Shown here in pieces: positions 38,695 to 49,597 of a stretch of 64,000 nt of DNA. Made by a program: the position numbers and the translations under genes. Source of the stretch: Euglena gracilis (Eukaryota; Euglenida; Euglenophyceae; Euglenales); assembly GCA_039621445.1 (NCBI GenBank), contig CP154954.1:29273411-29337410 (forward strand). Reading direction: 5' to 3'. The notes under the pieces were generated by a model, which worked only from the letters and a program-made list of their open reading frames with translations, was not told the origin of the DNA and searched no databases. Each line of letters opens with the position of its first letter. The stretch's first letter is position 1.

Positions 38695-39512
38695 GAAACC
38701 GTGGATTAGGGGCTCTGGCTTCACGCCCGAACCGGCGTTCAAGGAATCCAGGCCAATTTCGGCCTAAATACCCATTTTTCGAACATTTTGGAGCATTTTT
38801 GGGCTCCTTTGGGCGCATGGCCATATCGACCGGCCGATTGAAGTTTTCAAACGTCTGGTGCCATGTTACCCATCGATCGAAAGCTCTTCTCAAGTGCTTT
38901 TGGCAGATGGCCACAGGATTCAGCAATAATCCACACAGCGCTTATTTTCAGCGATCGTGCATTCCAAAATTTGACATCCTAATTTGTGAAATCCCACACC
39001 TGAGGTGCCATACAGCATATCAATCGAAAGCTCTCGCCAAGGCCTTTCATTTGGTACCCACAGAACTCAGCTACACTGCAGAGCACTCTGAAAATCGGCG
39101 ATCGCATTTTCCGACCCTGTTTGCAAAGTCGAAATTCCTATGTTTCACCATCCATGTTGCCCATCGATCGAAAGCTCTTCTCAGAGGCTTTCAGCAGATG
39201 GCCTTAGATTTCAGCCGTGCTGCATGGTATTCTATTTCAAAAATTCCCTGAATTTGGCCGAATGGAAATTGTTGCACAAAATACCCCAATATCTGGCCAA
39301 TTACCCCCCAAAAACTGCTCAGATGTGATTGCCACATGTCTACTAAGCATTTTGAACACTTTTTGGCACTTTTTATTTTCGGTCCCCTGGACGCCATCTT
39401 CATGCCCGAACCGGCGTTCCAGAACGCCGGTTCGGCGCAAAAAATTCTGCGCTGAACCGGCGTTCTGGAACGCCGGTTCGGGCGTGAAGCCAGAGCCCCA
39501 ATACACGGTTTC
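38695..39512. mobile_element. TIR unit U3, about 818 bp, more diverged
   Basis: AAACCGTGGATTAGGGGCTC to GAGCCCCAATACACGGTTTC. The interior follows U1/U2 with more substitutions. Confidence 0.8.
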
Positions 39513-39599
39513 AGTGAAGGCATCTGTGTTCGCCTTCGGCGCCGCGGTCCCCGCCCCTGGGCTCCCCTAACTCTTGGCCCAAACACAGTTCTTGACACA

Positions 39600-39694
39600 G
39601 AAAACGTGTCATTGCCACAAATGCCCTCATTGAAAACGTGTTCATGACCACAAATTTCAGGGCAGGCATTTGGCGGGCTGAACACGTTTTTAAC
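39600..39694. mobile_element. right-end fragment of the PHD-element TIR family
   Basis: GAAAACGTGTCATTGCCACA... followed by the right TIR (GGCGGGCTGAACACGTTTTT). The left part is missing; a family G hairpin arm adjoins. Confidence 0.75.
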
Positions 39695-41560
39695 AGGTTT
39701 TAACAGTTGCCACCCCAAATAATCTTAAGTTCCGTCCTTCCGTCCGTTCCATCCAAAATTCAGCCAGTTGTGATGACCTGACCCCCTCCCCCTCCCACCC
39801 CCTCCAAAAAAATTCATCCAAATATGAAGGAAAATGACTCGAAACCCACCCAAATGCCTTCCAGAACCCCCAACCCAACCACCAATGGTCAGTAGCCATG
39901 GCCGCCAACGACTAGTCGCTAGCGACCATGGTCGCTAGGGACCGGTTGCTGCAGAAAACTCCCCCCTCCACCCCCATCCGAGCCTTAAATAACATTAAAT
40001 AACAAAATCCCTTCTGTGCTGGCAACATACTCGGGGGCTAAGCCGTTTTTGTGGCTCACTTTGGCATAGGCGGGGGGGGGGGCTCCCCCCCCCCCCCCCC
40101 CGCACACCCCCCCCTCAAAAAACAAAATCCCTTCTATGTTGGCAACATACCCCCCCCCCATATTGTCCCCCCCCCCCATATTGTCCCTCGGCCCGGCCGA
40201 CGAGGGGGTTTTTTGGCTCGGTCAATGAAATTTCCTTTGGTACCCCCATATTGTCCCCCCCCCCATATTGTCCCGTCGGGCCTCCGGGGGAGAGGTCGGT
40301 GGGACCAGGGAATTTCTTAAGGACCCCCCGGGGGGGGGGGGGGGGTCCGGCCTCCGGCTGGCGAAAAGGCTGCTGGCTGGAGATGAGCTGCTGGCTGGAC
40401 GCCCCCGGGGGGGGGGGGTGGGGGGGGAGGGGGGGATCCGGGGCTGGAGCGGGCTGGGCTGGGCTGGGTTGAGGAAAAACAAAATTTTCTAACACATTTT
40501 TGCCATTTTCGACATTTTGATGGGTGGAGCTAGATCAAGGCTGGGGGGCTGTGATGGAGGGGCTGTGATGAGGGGGGAAGATGCAGGGATAAATGACCTG
40601 GACAGCCCAGTTGGCTGGCCGGCCTGCGGCCGGCTGGGCCGGCCTTCGGCCGGCTGGCCCGGCCTCTGGCCGGGCTGGACCCGACTTTATTTCACTCGAC
40701 CCCCGGGGGGGGGGGGGCTCCCAGCCCGAATTTGGGCTGCTGGCTGGATTTGAGCTGCTGGCTGGCTGGACCCCCCCCCGGGGGGTAGGGTACCCTCCGG
40801 CTTAAGAAATTCCCTGGGTGGGACAATATGGGGGGGGTACTCGGGGGCTAAGTCGTTTTTGTGGCTCACTTTGGCATAGGCGGGGGGGGGGGCTCCGCCC
40901 CCCCCCCCTCAAACAACAAAATCCCTTCTATGTTGGCAATATACTTGGAGGGATAAGTTCTTTTTGTGCAAATTTTGACTTATATATTGAAAATCCAATG
41001 GGGAGAGGTGTTCTTTTGCCAAAAGTGGCCCAAAATGGACATTTCCCCCCCATTTTTTTTGCATATTCACCCCCGATTGGGGGTTCTGGAGCCATTTGGG
41101 TCACTGCCCCCCCCCCCTCCCGTCTCGCCGACTGGCTACCGACCAATTGGTCGGCCGACTACCATGCCCCCCCCCCCCCGAGCTATTCCCATTGGGGGTA
41201 CGGGAATAGCTCACCGTCATAGCACTTTTTATAAAGAACTTCCGAAGAAGGTGGTCAAAAATCGACGTTTTTGGACCATTTTGAAAAATCACCTTTTGGC
41301 AAATGTGCACAAAAATGACCATTTTTTGCGAACATCCAAAAAAAGTTGCCAAAAATGACCCCTTTTGGGTTGCCCGAGGGTCGGGTATGGGAATAGCTCG
41401 GGGGGGGACCTAGGTCCCCCCCCCCGAGCTGTTCCCCCCCCCCCCGTACTGTTCCCATTGGGCCGTAAAGGGTCCCGGGGACGGGAATAGCTCGGGGGGG
41501 GGGGGGCATGGTAGTCGGCCGACCAATTGGGTAGTCGGCCGACTACCCACTACCCCCCCA
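39695..41560. other. low-complexity poly-G/poly-C region with short inverted repeats, no gene
   Basis: Holds the inverted CCCATATTGTCCC segment (40148-40312), GGCCGGC-type units (40604-40680), GCTGCTGGCTGGA words, and an inverted pair around 41133-41195 and 41470-41545 (TCGGCCGACTACCATGCCCC and inverse, with GGGAATAGCTC). G or C runs of 8-16 are frequent. Confidence 0.6.
40148..40312. repeat. inverted partner of 31676-31866
   Basis: Reverse complement of the left segment with small length changes in the C/G runs. Confidence 0.85.
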
Positions 41561-42045
41561 GTCTACCGTTCGGCACTAATTTACGCCCAGGGACTGTAGA
41601 AACACAGATTTTGACCAAAGCCATGTTGCTATAAACACAGTAATGGCTTCCTGCTCATCAAACAAAAAAACTGCCTGAATGCAGCGACGTCCCCACGCAC
41701 GCAAAAACTCACCAATTGATAAGTATTTCACACCCAGTTGATTGCAAAGATCAACAAATGACAAAAAAACGAGCCAAACTAGCTCGCTGCACGTTCTGAG
41801 AACCAGGCATTTTGGGGGGGGGGAGACGTGAAAAGTGGGCCGTTAACAGGGTCCTCGGGATCTTTTTTTCGCCACAGCAGCAGCTTTTTGTCTCTCAGCC
41901 ACGAAAAACTCCAGGGATGGAGGGGCTTTCAGACTGGCCCCCCACACGAGGTTTTGCCGCTTGGCCATCAAGAACAATCTATGAAAAAATAAAGAATCCA
42001 AATTTCACTTTTCACCTGACCAATTTCATCACATCACTCATTTCT
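41561..42045. other. spacer without recognised gene
   Basis: Contains an AGAAACACAGATTTTGACCA+AAGCCATGTTGCTAT string (about 41597-41634) that recurs at 44152-44189. Confidence 0.5.
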
Positions 42046-42049
42046 ATAC

Positions 42050-42153
42050 AAAAATCGACCGACACTAACAGATTCAGCAGGGGCGCCGGGCGCGAGCTAG
42101 CGAAGCGAGCCGCCCGGCGCCCCTGCTGAATCTGTTAGTGTCGGTCGATTTTT
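42050..42153. repeat. long hairpin, family R, second copy
   Basis: As 33603-33706, with leader TTTCTATAC. Confidence 0.93.
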
Positions 42154-42256
42154 CTAAAACCTATTTTGTCTGGGCCCGACGCCTGTCTTGATATTCATTC
42201 GACCGAACCGCCTGAACGGAAATATGGTAAAAAAAAAGTGGTTTTTGGCCCATTAA

Positions 42257-42417
42257 CGGGCGCCTGAATGGAAATCGACTGACATAAACGGCGCCTGAAT
42301 GGAAATCGACCGACATAAACGGGCGCCTGAATGGAAATCGACCGACATAAACGGGCGCCTGAATGGAAATCGACTGACATAAACGGGCGCCTGAATGGAA
42401 ATCGACTGACATAAACG
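42257..42417. repeat. 32-bp minisatellite, second array
   Basis: Five units as at 33806-33932, with C/T variation at GACCGAC/GACTGAC. Confidence 0.93.
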
Positions 42418-42571
42418 GTTTCCGATGTCTTGGAAATCGACCAACCTTTTGTTTCCTTTTTGAATGCCTTTTTGTTCCGTTTTGGGACATTTTCAGTTTC
42501 AGCCTGAAGCCCGTTAATGTCGACCAACCTTTTGCCTTTTTTTTCGGAATGCTTTTTTCTTTTTTCTATAC

Positions 42572-42681
42572 ACAAATTGTGGCTGAGCCCAGATTTCAGC
42601 CTGAAAACGTGTTCAGGGGGCCCCCTTCGGGGGCCCCCTGAACACGTTTTCAGGCTGAAATCTGGGCTCAGCCACAATTTG
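42572..42681. repeat. long hairpin, family H
   Basis: Same arms as 17421-17533 with a shorter GGGGGCCCCC-type loop; joined directly to the left TIR of PHD element copy 2. Confidence 0.92.
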
Positions 42682-42986
42682 TTTAAAAATGTGTTCAGAG
42701 CCCGCCAAATGCCTGCCCTGAAATTCGTGGTCATGATTCACGCAAGGGGTCAAAAACGCGAATTTTGTGAAATTCGGACCCAAAGAACGGCGCCCTCATT
42801 GAAAACGTGCCTGAACACAGATGCCTTCATTGAAAACGTGTCATTGCCACAAATGCCCTCACTGAAAACGTGCCTGAGCACAGATGCCTTCACTGAAAAC
42901 GTGTCATTGCCACAAATGCCCTCACTGAAAACGTGTCACCCCCCCCCTTTTTTTCTTTTTTTCCTTTTTCCCGCAGCCCTGCCAAT

Positions 42987-43493
42987 ATGGCCAAACGCAC
43001 GGCAAACTTTGTGAATGGTCTTTTGCCACCTCCCCCTAGGACGGAACTGTTCCTGGCTGCTCTCGCGGTATACCAGCAAGATGCCAAGAAGCCGAAGGTT
43101 GACCCCCTTCATGGCACCTTGCTGGCACAGGGCAACACAAAGAAAAAGTCCGGCTCCGTGGGTGCAGAGCTTGCTGCTGTTGCCAACTGTTTGGAGTTCG
43201 CCAAACTGTATCAACATCGGCAAGCCTCTTATCCTGAGCTGGATGCTTTCTTTGTTGCCTGGACGGGATGGGAGCTGGAACCCAGCCTGTTGTTCGATGA
43301 GGCGAGCGTCATCGAACAATGTGTGGCTCAACGTGAGCAGCAGTCGGGAACTTTGTTCGTTTCAGGGAATCGTTCGGCAACCTCTTTTCAGACATACGTG
43401 AATGCCGTCGCTCCGCCTGACCAGTGTTCCCTCTGTCTCTCCCACCGCCGAGCAACGTTCCGCTCCTGCGGTCAGCTCTGTTCCCTCCCCTGA
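42987..43493 (+). CDS. unknown N-terminal ORF of the PHD gene, copy 2
   Basis: As 35586-36092, one substitution (KLYQH instead of KLCQH). Acceptor AG at 42975-42976 precedes the ATG at 42987. Confidence 0.5.
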   Translation: MAKRTANFVNGLLPPPPRTELFLAALAVYQQDAKKPKVDPLHGTLLAQGNTKKKSGSVGAELAAVANCLEFAKLYQHRQASYPELDAFFVAWTGWELEPSLLFDEASVIEQCVAQREQQSGTLFVSGNRSATSFQTYVNAVAPPDQCSLCLSHRRATFRSCGQLCSLP

Positions 43494-43707
43494 CCAACCC
43501 CCTGTGCCTCGTGGTGTGTCCCGATTGCCTATAAAACAGGAGAAATGTGGTTTTTGTGGTGGTGCCATTCCGAAAAATCAAAATTGTGTGGAGCTGAACA
43601 AAGTTGTCTGTGACGCCTGCGGTTTGGCATATCATTTTCATTGCCAAGATTTGCGGCGGCCACCAAAGTATGGCTCTTTTTTGTGTAAAGCCTGTCGTGT
43701 GCCGTGA
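43402..43707 (+). CDS. PHD-finger ORF, copy 2
   Basis: As 36001-36306 with all eight zinc ligands kept; P to Q (PKNQNC) and Q to K (RPPKYG). Confidence 0.72.
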   Translation: MPSLRLTSVPSVSPTAEQRSAPAVSSVPSPDQPPVPRGVSRLPIKQEKCGFCGGAIPKNQNCVELNKVVCDACGLAYHFHCQDLRRPPKYGSFLCKACRVP

Positions 43708-44025
43708 TTTTCGCCCCTTCCCTGTCGTTGTGCCAAGGCAACCTAGCCTTCTTGTTGTCGTCTTCTTCGTGTTGTAGAGTGCCCCCGACCGGCCTCACCC
43801 GTTGAGGACCACCCGGCCTCTCAACCGCACGCCGATTTTTCATGATAGCGATTTTTGTTTCTTGCTGGGGGTTGCCACAGATGCCCTCACTGAAAACGTG
43901 CCTGAACACAGATGCCTTCACTGAAAACGTGTCATTGCCACAAGGTGTCAATGCCCCCATTGAAAACGTGTTCATGACCACGAATTTCAGGGCAGGCATT
44001 TGGCGGGCCGAACACGTTTTTAATC

Positions 44026-44150
44026 TCTATATCAAGAACAGCGTCTTAAACGCAGACTCTGACCTGAGTCTGCGTTTCGAACCGCAGACTCAAGCCGAAT
44101 AACAGACTGAGCGTTTCGAAACACAGACTCAGGCCAGAGTCTGCGTTTTT
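44026..44150. repeat. palindromic segment with GCAGACTC words
   Basis: After TCTCTATATCAAGAACAGCG come inverted copies of AAACGCAGACTCTGACC and GAGTCTGCGTTT; another hairpin module with the TCTATA leader. Confidence 0.75.
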
Positions 44151-44571
44151 TTAGAAACACAGATTTTGACCAAAGCCATGTTGCTATGAACACAGCCTTG
44201 GCCCGAAATCCGATGATGTCAATATAATTGCAATACAGGCGTCAAGCCCAGAAAATAGGTTTGACATTGCCAAATCACTCCTCACCCGAAAGCTTTTCTT
44301 TCAGATGACCAGTGATGACAACTGGTTCAGGACAAATTTGCCGAATGCTTTTTCTGAAGATCCAGAAAATAATATCCTTAAATACCGTCCTTCCGTCTGT
44401 TCCATCCAAAGTTCAGCCAGCTGTGATCACCTGGCCACAAAATTTGGTTTTTGTCTGATCCATAACTCCTCCACAACCCCATAGGACCAAAAATGTCGGA
44501 AAAAAGGGAAATCCAAAATGTCCAAAAAGTCCCTAAAAATTCCCAATCTGACCAGCAACAGATTTCAATGG

Positions 44572-44723
44572 AATGGAAATCGACCGACATAAACGGGCGC
44601 CTGAATGGAAATCGACCGACATAAACGGGCGCCTGAATGGATATCGACTGACATAAACGGGCGCCTGAATGGAAATCGACCGACATAAACGGGCGCCTGA
44701 ATGGAAATCGACCGACATAAACA
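44572..44723. repeat. 32-bp minisatellite, third array
   Basis: Five units of the ATGGAAATCGACCGACATAA type. Confidence 0.93.
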
Positions 44724-45056
44724 ATTTCAGCCTGAAATCCGTTAATGTCAGTAGAATTTCAAGACAGGCGTCGGGCCCAGAAAATAGGTTTTAACATTAA
44801 CGGATTTAGCAAGGGGCGCCGTTACAATGAAACGTTTTTCTGTATGAAAACTGTTAGTGTAGTCAATTTCGCAGGGCCCGCACGCTTGAACAATGTTCGA
44901 CGGCGGGGGGGGGGGGGCGGGGGTTTCGCCAGGGGTAAGCTTTGCTCTTACCCTAAAGGGATAAGAGCTCAGCGACCCCCCCCCAACCCCCCTACCCCCT
45001 AACCACCCCCCCCCCTAACCAGGGTGTGACGTAGAGCTGAGCTCTTTGGGAGACCA

Positions 45057-46135
45057 CCTGACAGGTACAACAGGTACTGGGGGGGTACGTACCTATTTAG
45101 ACATGGGCCTTGTCGGCGCCGGTGTGGGGGGGGTACGTACCCCCCCAGGACCTGCGTGTACCCCCCCCCAGGACCTGGACAGGTACAACAGGTGCTGGGG
45201 GGGGTGTACCCCAGGTACGTACCCCCCAGGCCCAGACCGACACCCGACCGGGGCCAGGTTTGGAGGTTTGAGAATGCATTTTCTTGTTTCGTGGGAAACG
45301 CATAATTCTTGTTAAAACTTGGTGGTGGTGCCAGATTTGGAATTTGGCAAAATAATTAGGTTTGGTGACCCTTAATTTGGTCCGTGCTATTTGCCTGCCA
45401 TTCTGAAATTCCTACAGACCCCCCCCCCCAAATTTTTGGTGATTTTGGTGGTTTTTTGAAATGGTGACGAAACCCCCGAAAATCCCCCCCCTCCCAAAAG
45501 AGGACCTGGGAGTGCTTTTGGGGGTTTTTTCCACAACCGTCAGGCAATTATTGCAGATGATCTGAACAAATTTTGGGACATTTTTTTCCCTCTTCATTGA
45601 GCTCGAAAGGTGCATATTTTGCCAGCATCCCACAATTGAAAGAATTTACATTTTTTTTGACCAATTTGGATGGAAAAGTGAGGTTGGCTTGTGCCTGAAA
45701 ATCCCCCCGCCTGATTTTGGACGAAAAACGCGGCCGCAGGGGGGGGGAGCTCTCGATGCGCTACTGTAATTCGAGGTTCAAGCCAAGTGGGACAATTAGG
45801 GCGGGGGGGGGGGGGCTCGAGGACCCCAGCTGACCCATTTTTACCGCACAAAAAAACTGGTGCATCGTTGGACAGCTTTTTCTCATGCAAACTCCAAAAT
45901 CTTTCAAAACAAACACATTTTTGGAGATTTCCTGAGCCTTTTTTGCCGGCTTGTCAAATTTTGCTGGTCTTGCCTTGAGCATACATTTTTTTAAGGTTCT
46001 CCCCCCCCCCCGTGGTTGCAGCCAGCCCTGATTTTGGCCCAGCCCAGCCGCAGCAGCACCCCCTCGGGGGGGGGGGGGGATGCTGCCAGCCCTTCGAGCC
46101 AGCCCCTTTTTGCTGGGTCTATTTTTAGCACTTTT
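45057..46135. repeat. direct repeat D1, about 1.05 kb, non-coding
   Basis: Matches 47096-48165 with small indels, mainly in homopolymers. Includes GGTACGTACC palindromes, GACATGGGCCTTGTCGGCGC, and an AT-rich middle with TTAAAACTTGGTGGTGGTGC. Spacing about 2.03 kb. Could be the LTRs of an unknown element, but no TG...CA ends, PBS or coding interior are evident. Confidence 0.8.
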
Positions 46136-46376
46136 CGCGATTTTTTGGCCATTTTTTTTTGGGGGGCCCCCCGGGGGCCCCCCCCCCCCCCGGCCCCCCC
46201 CAGGGGGTGGGTGGGTGGGGGGGACCCCCCCTCCCCCCCGGTCTTAAAAAACCCCTGTTCGGGTCATGGCCTTTTTTTTTGGTTTCAGCAAAATTTCATT
46301 GGATTTTCGTCGTTTTGGGACCCCCCCCACAACCCGACCGGAGCGGGTAGCAGCCTGGCCATGGGGGGGGGGGTTC

Positions 46377-46620
46377 TGGGGGAGGTACGTACCTGGTACA
46401 AGGCGCGTACCTGGTACAAGCAGGTACTGGGGGGAGGTACGTACCAGGTACGACCCCCCCACACCGGCGCCGACAAGGCCTATGTCTAAAGAGGTACGTA
46501 CCCCCCCCCAGGACCTGCGTGTACCTGTACAGGTGCAAGCAGGTACACGATAGGTACTGGGGATACGTACCTGGTACGTACCCCCCAGGACCTGCGTGCA
46601 CCTGTACAGGTACACGCAGA
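46377..46620. repeat. GGTACGTACC palindrome cluster
   Basis: Many GTACGTACC and CAGGTACA words in both orientations, including an inverted copy of the CCGGCGCCGACAAGGCC segment of D1. Confidence 0.75.
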
Positions 46621-46621
46621 T

Positions 46622-46875
46622 ACACAACAAAAGGACTTGGTAACACAAGGGATTTTGTTATTTTGGGGCCCTCCAATAGTTGAGCAACAAAAGGGATTTG
46701 CCCACCAAAACGACTTGGAAACACAAGGGATTTTGTTATTTTGGGGCCCTCCAACAGTTGAGCAACAAAGGGGATTTGCCCCCCAAAACGACTTGGCAAC
46801 AGAAGGGATTTTCCCACCAAAATGATTCGGAAACACAAGGGATTTTGTTATTTTGGGATCTCCAATAATTGTGTA
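46622..46875. repeat. tandem repeat of about 84 bp, three units
   Basis: Units ACTTGGAAACACAAGGGATT ... TTTGGGGCCCTCCAA ... AAAGGGATTTGCCC ... CAAAACG. Confidence 0.88.
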
Positions 46876-47095
46876 TCCCCCCCAGGACCTTCGTGTACCT
46901 GTGCAGGTACAACAGGTACTGAGGGGGGTATGTACCTCCCCCCCCCCCCCAAGCCCAATGAACACCCTTGCCCAATGAACAGGGGGTGTTCGGACCGTCT
47001 AGATTGTCACCATATACCTTATCTACACAGAAACCGTACCCCAAGCCCAATGAACACCCCCCGTTCGAACCGTCTAGATTGTCACCTTAGTGTTC

Positions 47096-48165
47096 ATTGG
47101 GCTTGGGGGGGGAGGTACCTATTTAGACATGGGCCTTGTCGGCGCCGGTGTGGGGGGGTACGTACCCCCCCCAGGACCTGTGTGTCCCCCCCCCCCCCGG
47201 ACCTGGACAGGTACAACAGGTGCTGGGGGGGTTGTACCCCAGGTACGTACCCCCCAGAACCCCCCCAGGTCCAGACCGACACCCGACCGGGGCCAGGTTT
47301 TTGGAGATTTGAGAATGCATTTTCTTGTTTCGTGGGAAACGCATAATTTTTGTTAAAACTTGGTGGTGGTGCCAGATTTGGAATTTGGCGAAATAATTAG
47401 GTTTGGTGACCCTTAATTTGGTCCGTGCTATTTGCCTGCCATTCTGACATTCCTACAGACCCCCAAAATTTCTGGTGATTTTGGTGGTTTTTTGAAATGG
47501 TGACGAAACCCCCGAAAATCCCACCCCCCCCTCAAAAGAGGACCTGAGAGCGCTTTTGGGGGTTTTTTCCACAACCGTCAGGCAATTATTGCAGATGATC
47601 TGAACAAATTTTGGGACATTTATTTCCCTCAATCATTGAGCTCGAAAGGTGCATATTTTGCCAGCATCCCACAATTGAAAGAATTTACAATTTTTTGATC
47701 AATTTTGATGGAAAAGCGCGGTTGGTTTGTGCCTGAAAATCCCCCCGCCTGATTTTGGACGAAAAACGCGGCCGCATGGGGGGGGAGCTCTCGATGCGCT
47801 ACTGTAATTCGAGGTTCAAGCCAACTGGGACAATTAGGGCGAGGGGGAGGGGGCTCGAGGACCCCAGCTGACCCATTTTTACCGCACAAAAAACTGGTGC
47901 ATCGTTGGACAGCTTTTTCTCATGCAAACTCCAAAATCTTTCAAAACAAACACATTTTTGGAGATTTCCTGAGCCTTTTTTGCCGGCTTGTCAAATTTAT
48001 CTGGTCTTGTCTTGAGCATACATTTTTTTAAGGTCCCCCCCCCCCCGTGGTTGCAGCCAGCCCTGATTTTGGCCCAGCCCAGCCGCAGCAGCACCCCCTC
48101 GGGGGGGGGGGGGTGCTGCCAGCCCTTCGAGCCAGCCCCTTTTTGCTGGGTCCAGCCCAAAATTT
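47096..48165. repeat. direct repeat D2, partner of D1
   Basis: Second copy of 45057-46135, slightly diverged; ends near TTTTTGCTGGGTCCAGCC. Confidence 0.8.
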
Positions 48166-48649
48166 TTTGGCAACTGTAAAAAAAATGGAGAAACTGTTCA
48201 AAAGTGGCCAAAAATGGTGTTTCGGGGTTGTTCTTGTCAGATGCTCATTTTTTCTGTATCGAGAATTGTGTCGCAGCTGTTGGTTTGGGTGTCAGCCCAA
48301 ACTGGCGTCCCAGCGCTCATCACCACATGTCAGGGGATGGGGAAATAACGCAACTTACATATTGGCATTTTTTTTGCAAATGAAAATTTTGTGAAAAAGT
48401 CGCATTTATTTTATTTTTTGCATATTTTGCTTTTCCAGTTTTGTTCAAGCATTTGCACAGGCAAATTGCTCCACAGACAACTGGAGTTTGCGGCCCCGGT
48501 CGGAAAATTGCGGATGACCAAATTGCGGGTCGGCCCGACCATGGTCTGGCCGACCACCTGGTCGGCCCGACCATTGTGGGTCGGCCCGACCTGGTCGGTA
48601 GGAAACGCAATTATCCGCACCCCCCCCTTCAGCCCCCTCCCCCCCTGCT

Positions 48650-49480
48650 AGACGACCAAGGGCGCCAAAGGCGCCCTCCGTCGTCTGGGCGTCTGATTGC
48701 GCATGCTCACCAAACGTGTCCGGCAGCGAAGGGATTTTGTTATTGGGAGCTGGGGGGGGGGCAGGGGGGGCGGCACCCCCCCCCCCACTGGACGACCAAG
48801 GGCGCCAAAGGCGCCCTCTGACAATGGGCGTCTGATTGCGCATGCTCACAAAACGGTCCGGCAGCGAAGGGATTTTGTTATTGCGGGCGGGCGGGGGTGC
48901 GGCGGGGGGGGGGGGGGGGAGCCCCCCCCCCTGTTAGACGACCAAGGGCGCCGAAGGCGACAATGGGTGTCTGATTGGTTAATACACATGGGGGGGGGAC
49001 CCTCGCTTGGCGCCTCGCTCGGGTCCCCCCACGTTTTTAACCCTAGTTGGGCGGCTCTTTGGGGTAGCTGGTACCTTGGAGGGGCCAATTTATCACGTTT
49101 CTGAACAGCCGGCTGTAGTCCTCAAAATTGAAATTTTTCTCAGCCAGTTAATGAAGGAGTAGGGTTTGGGTCAGGGTTTGGGTTAGGGTTCGGATTAGGG
49201 TTAGGTTTGCCCCCCCCCCCAATAACATCCCTTCACTGCCGGACCGTTTGGTGAGCCTAACCCTAACCTTAAACGTAACCCGAACCCTAACCCGAAACCC
49301 TAACCCAAACCTCAAACGAAACCCGAACCCTGACCCCAACCCTAACCCTAACCCAAACCCCCCCCCCCTCCGCTGGACGACCAAGGGCGCCGAAGGCGCC
49401 CTCCGACAATGGGTGTCTGATTGCGCATGCTCACAAAACGGTCCGGCAGCGAAGGGATTTTGTTATTGCGGGCGGGCGGG
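48650..49480. repeat. four copies of a GACGACCAAGGGCGCC unit of about 145 bp
   Basis: Units start near 48651, 48792, 48938 and 49376. Each runs GACGACCAAGGGCGCC, a GGCGCCYTC palindrome half, TGATTGCGCATGCTCAC, CCGGCAGCGAAGGGATTTTG. A telomere-like segment separates units 3 and 4. Confidence 0.88.
49153..49362. repeat. inverted pair of telomere-like runs
   Basis: 49153-49206 reads TAGGGTTTGGGTCAGGGTTTGG-like, 49256-49362 reads CCTAACCCTAACC-like: G-rich then C-rich with about 50 bp between, so the two can pair. Confidence 0.8.
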
Positions 49481-49597
49481 GGGTGCGGCGGGGCGGGGGG
49501 TTGAACAGAAACCAAATCTCCGTGTTTTTTCCAATGCTCTGCCCTTTTGTCGGTTCTGCCATGTCCGTAGCTCAGGGGTGCCTGTTGCTTTTGGATA

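Larger units (their letters stand above)
42684..44021 (+). mobile_element. TIR element carrying a PHD-finger gene, copy 2 (both ends present)
   Basis: 1,338 bp. Left TIR AAAAATGTGTTCAGAGCCCG..., right TIR the inverse (GGCGGGCCGAACACGTTTTT), about 50 bp each. Sub-terminal tandem units of about 31 bp (TGAAAACGTGCCTGAACACAG and TGAAAACGTGTCATTGCCACA). The middle 770 bp is the gene region, near-identical to 35530-36300. No transposase motif is seen, so it is non-autonomous or of unknown type. Confidence 0.82.
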
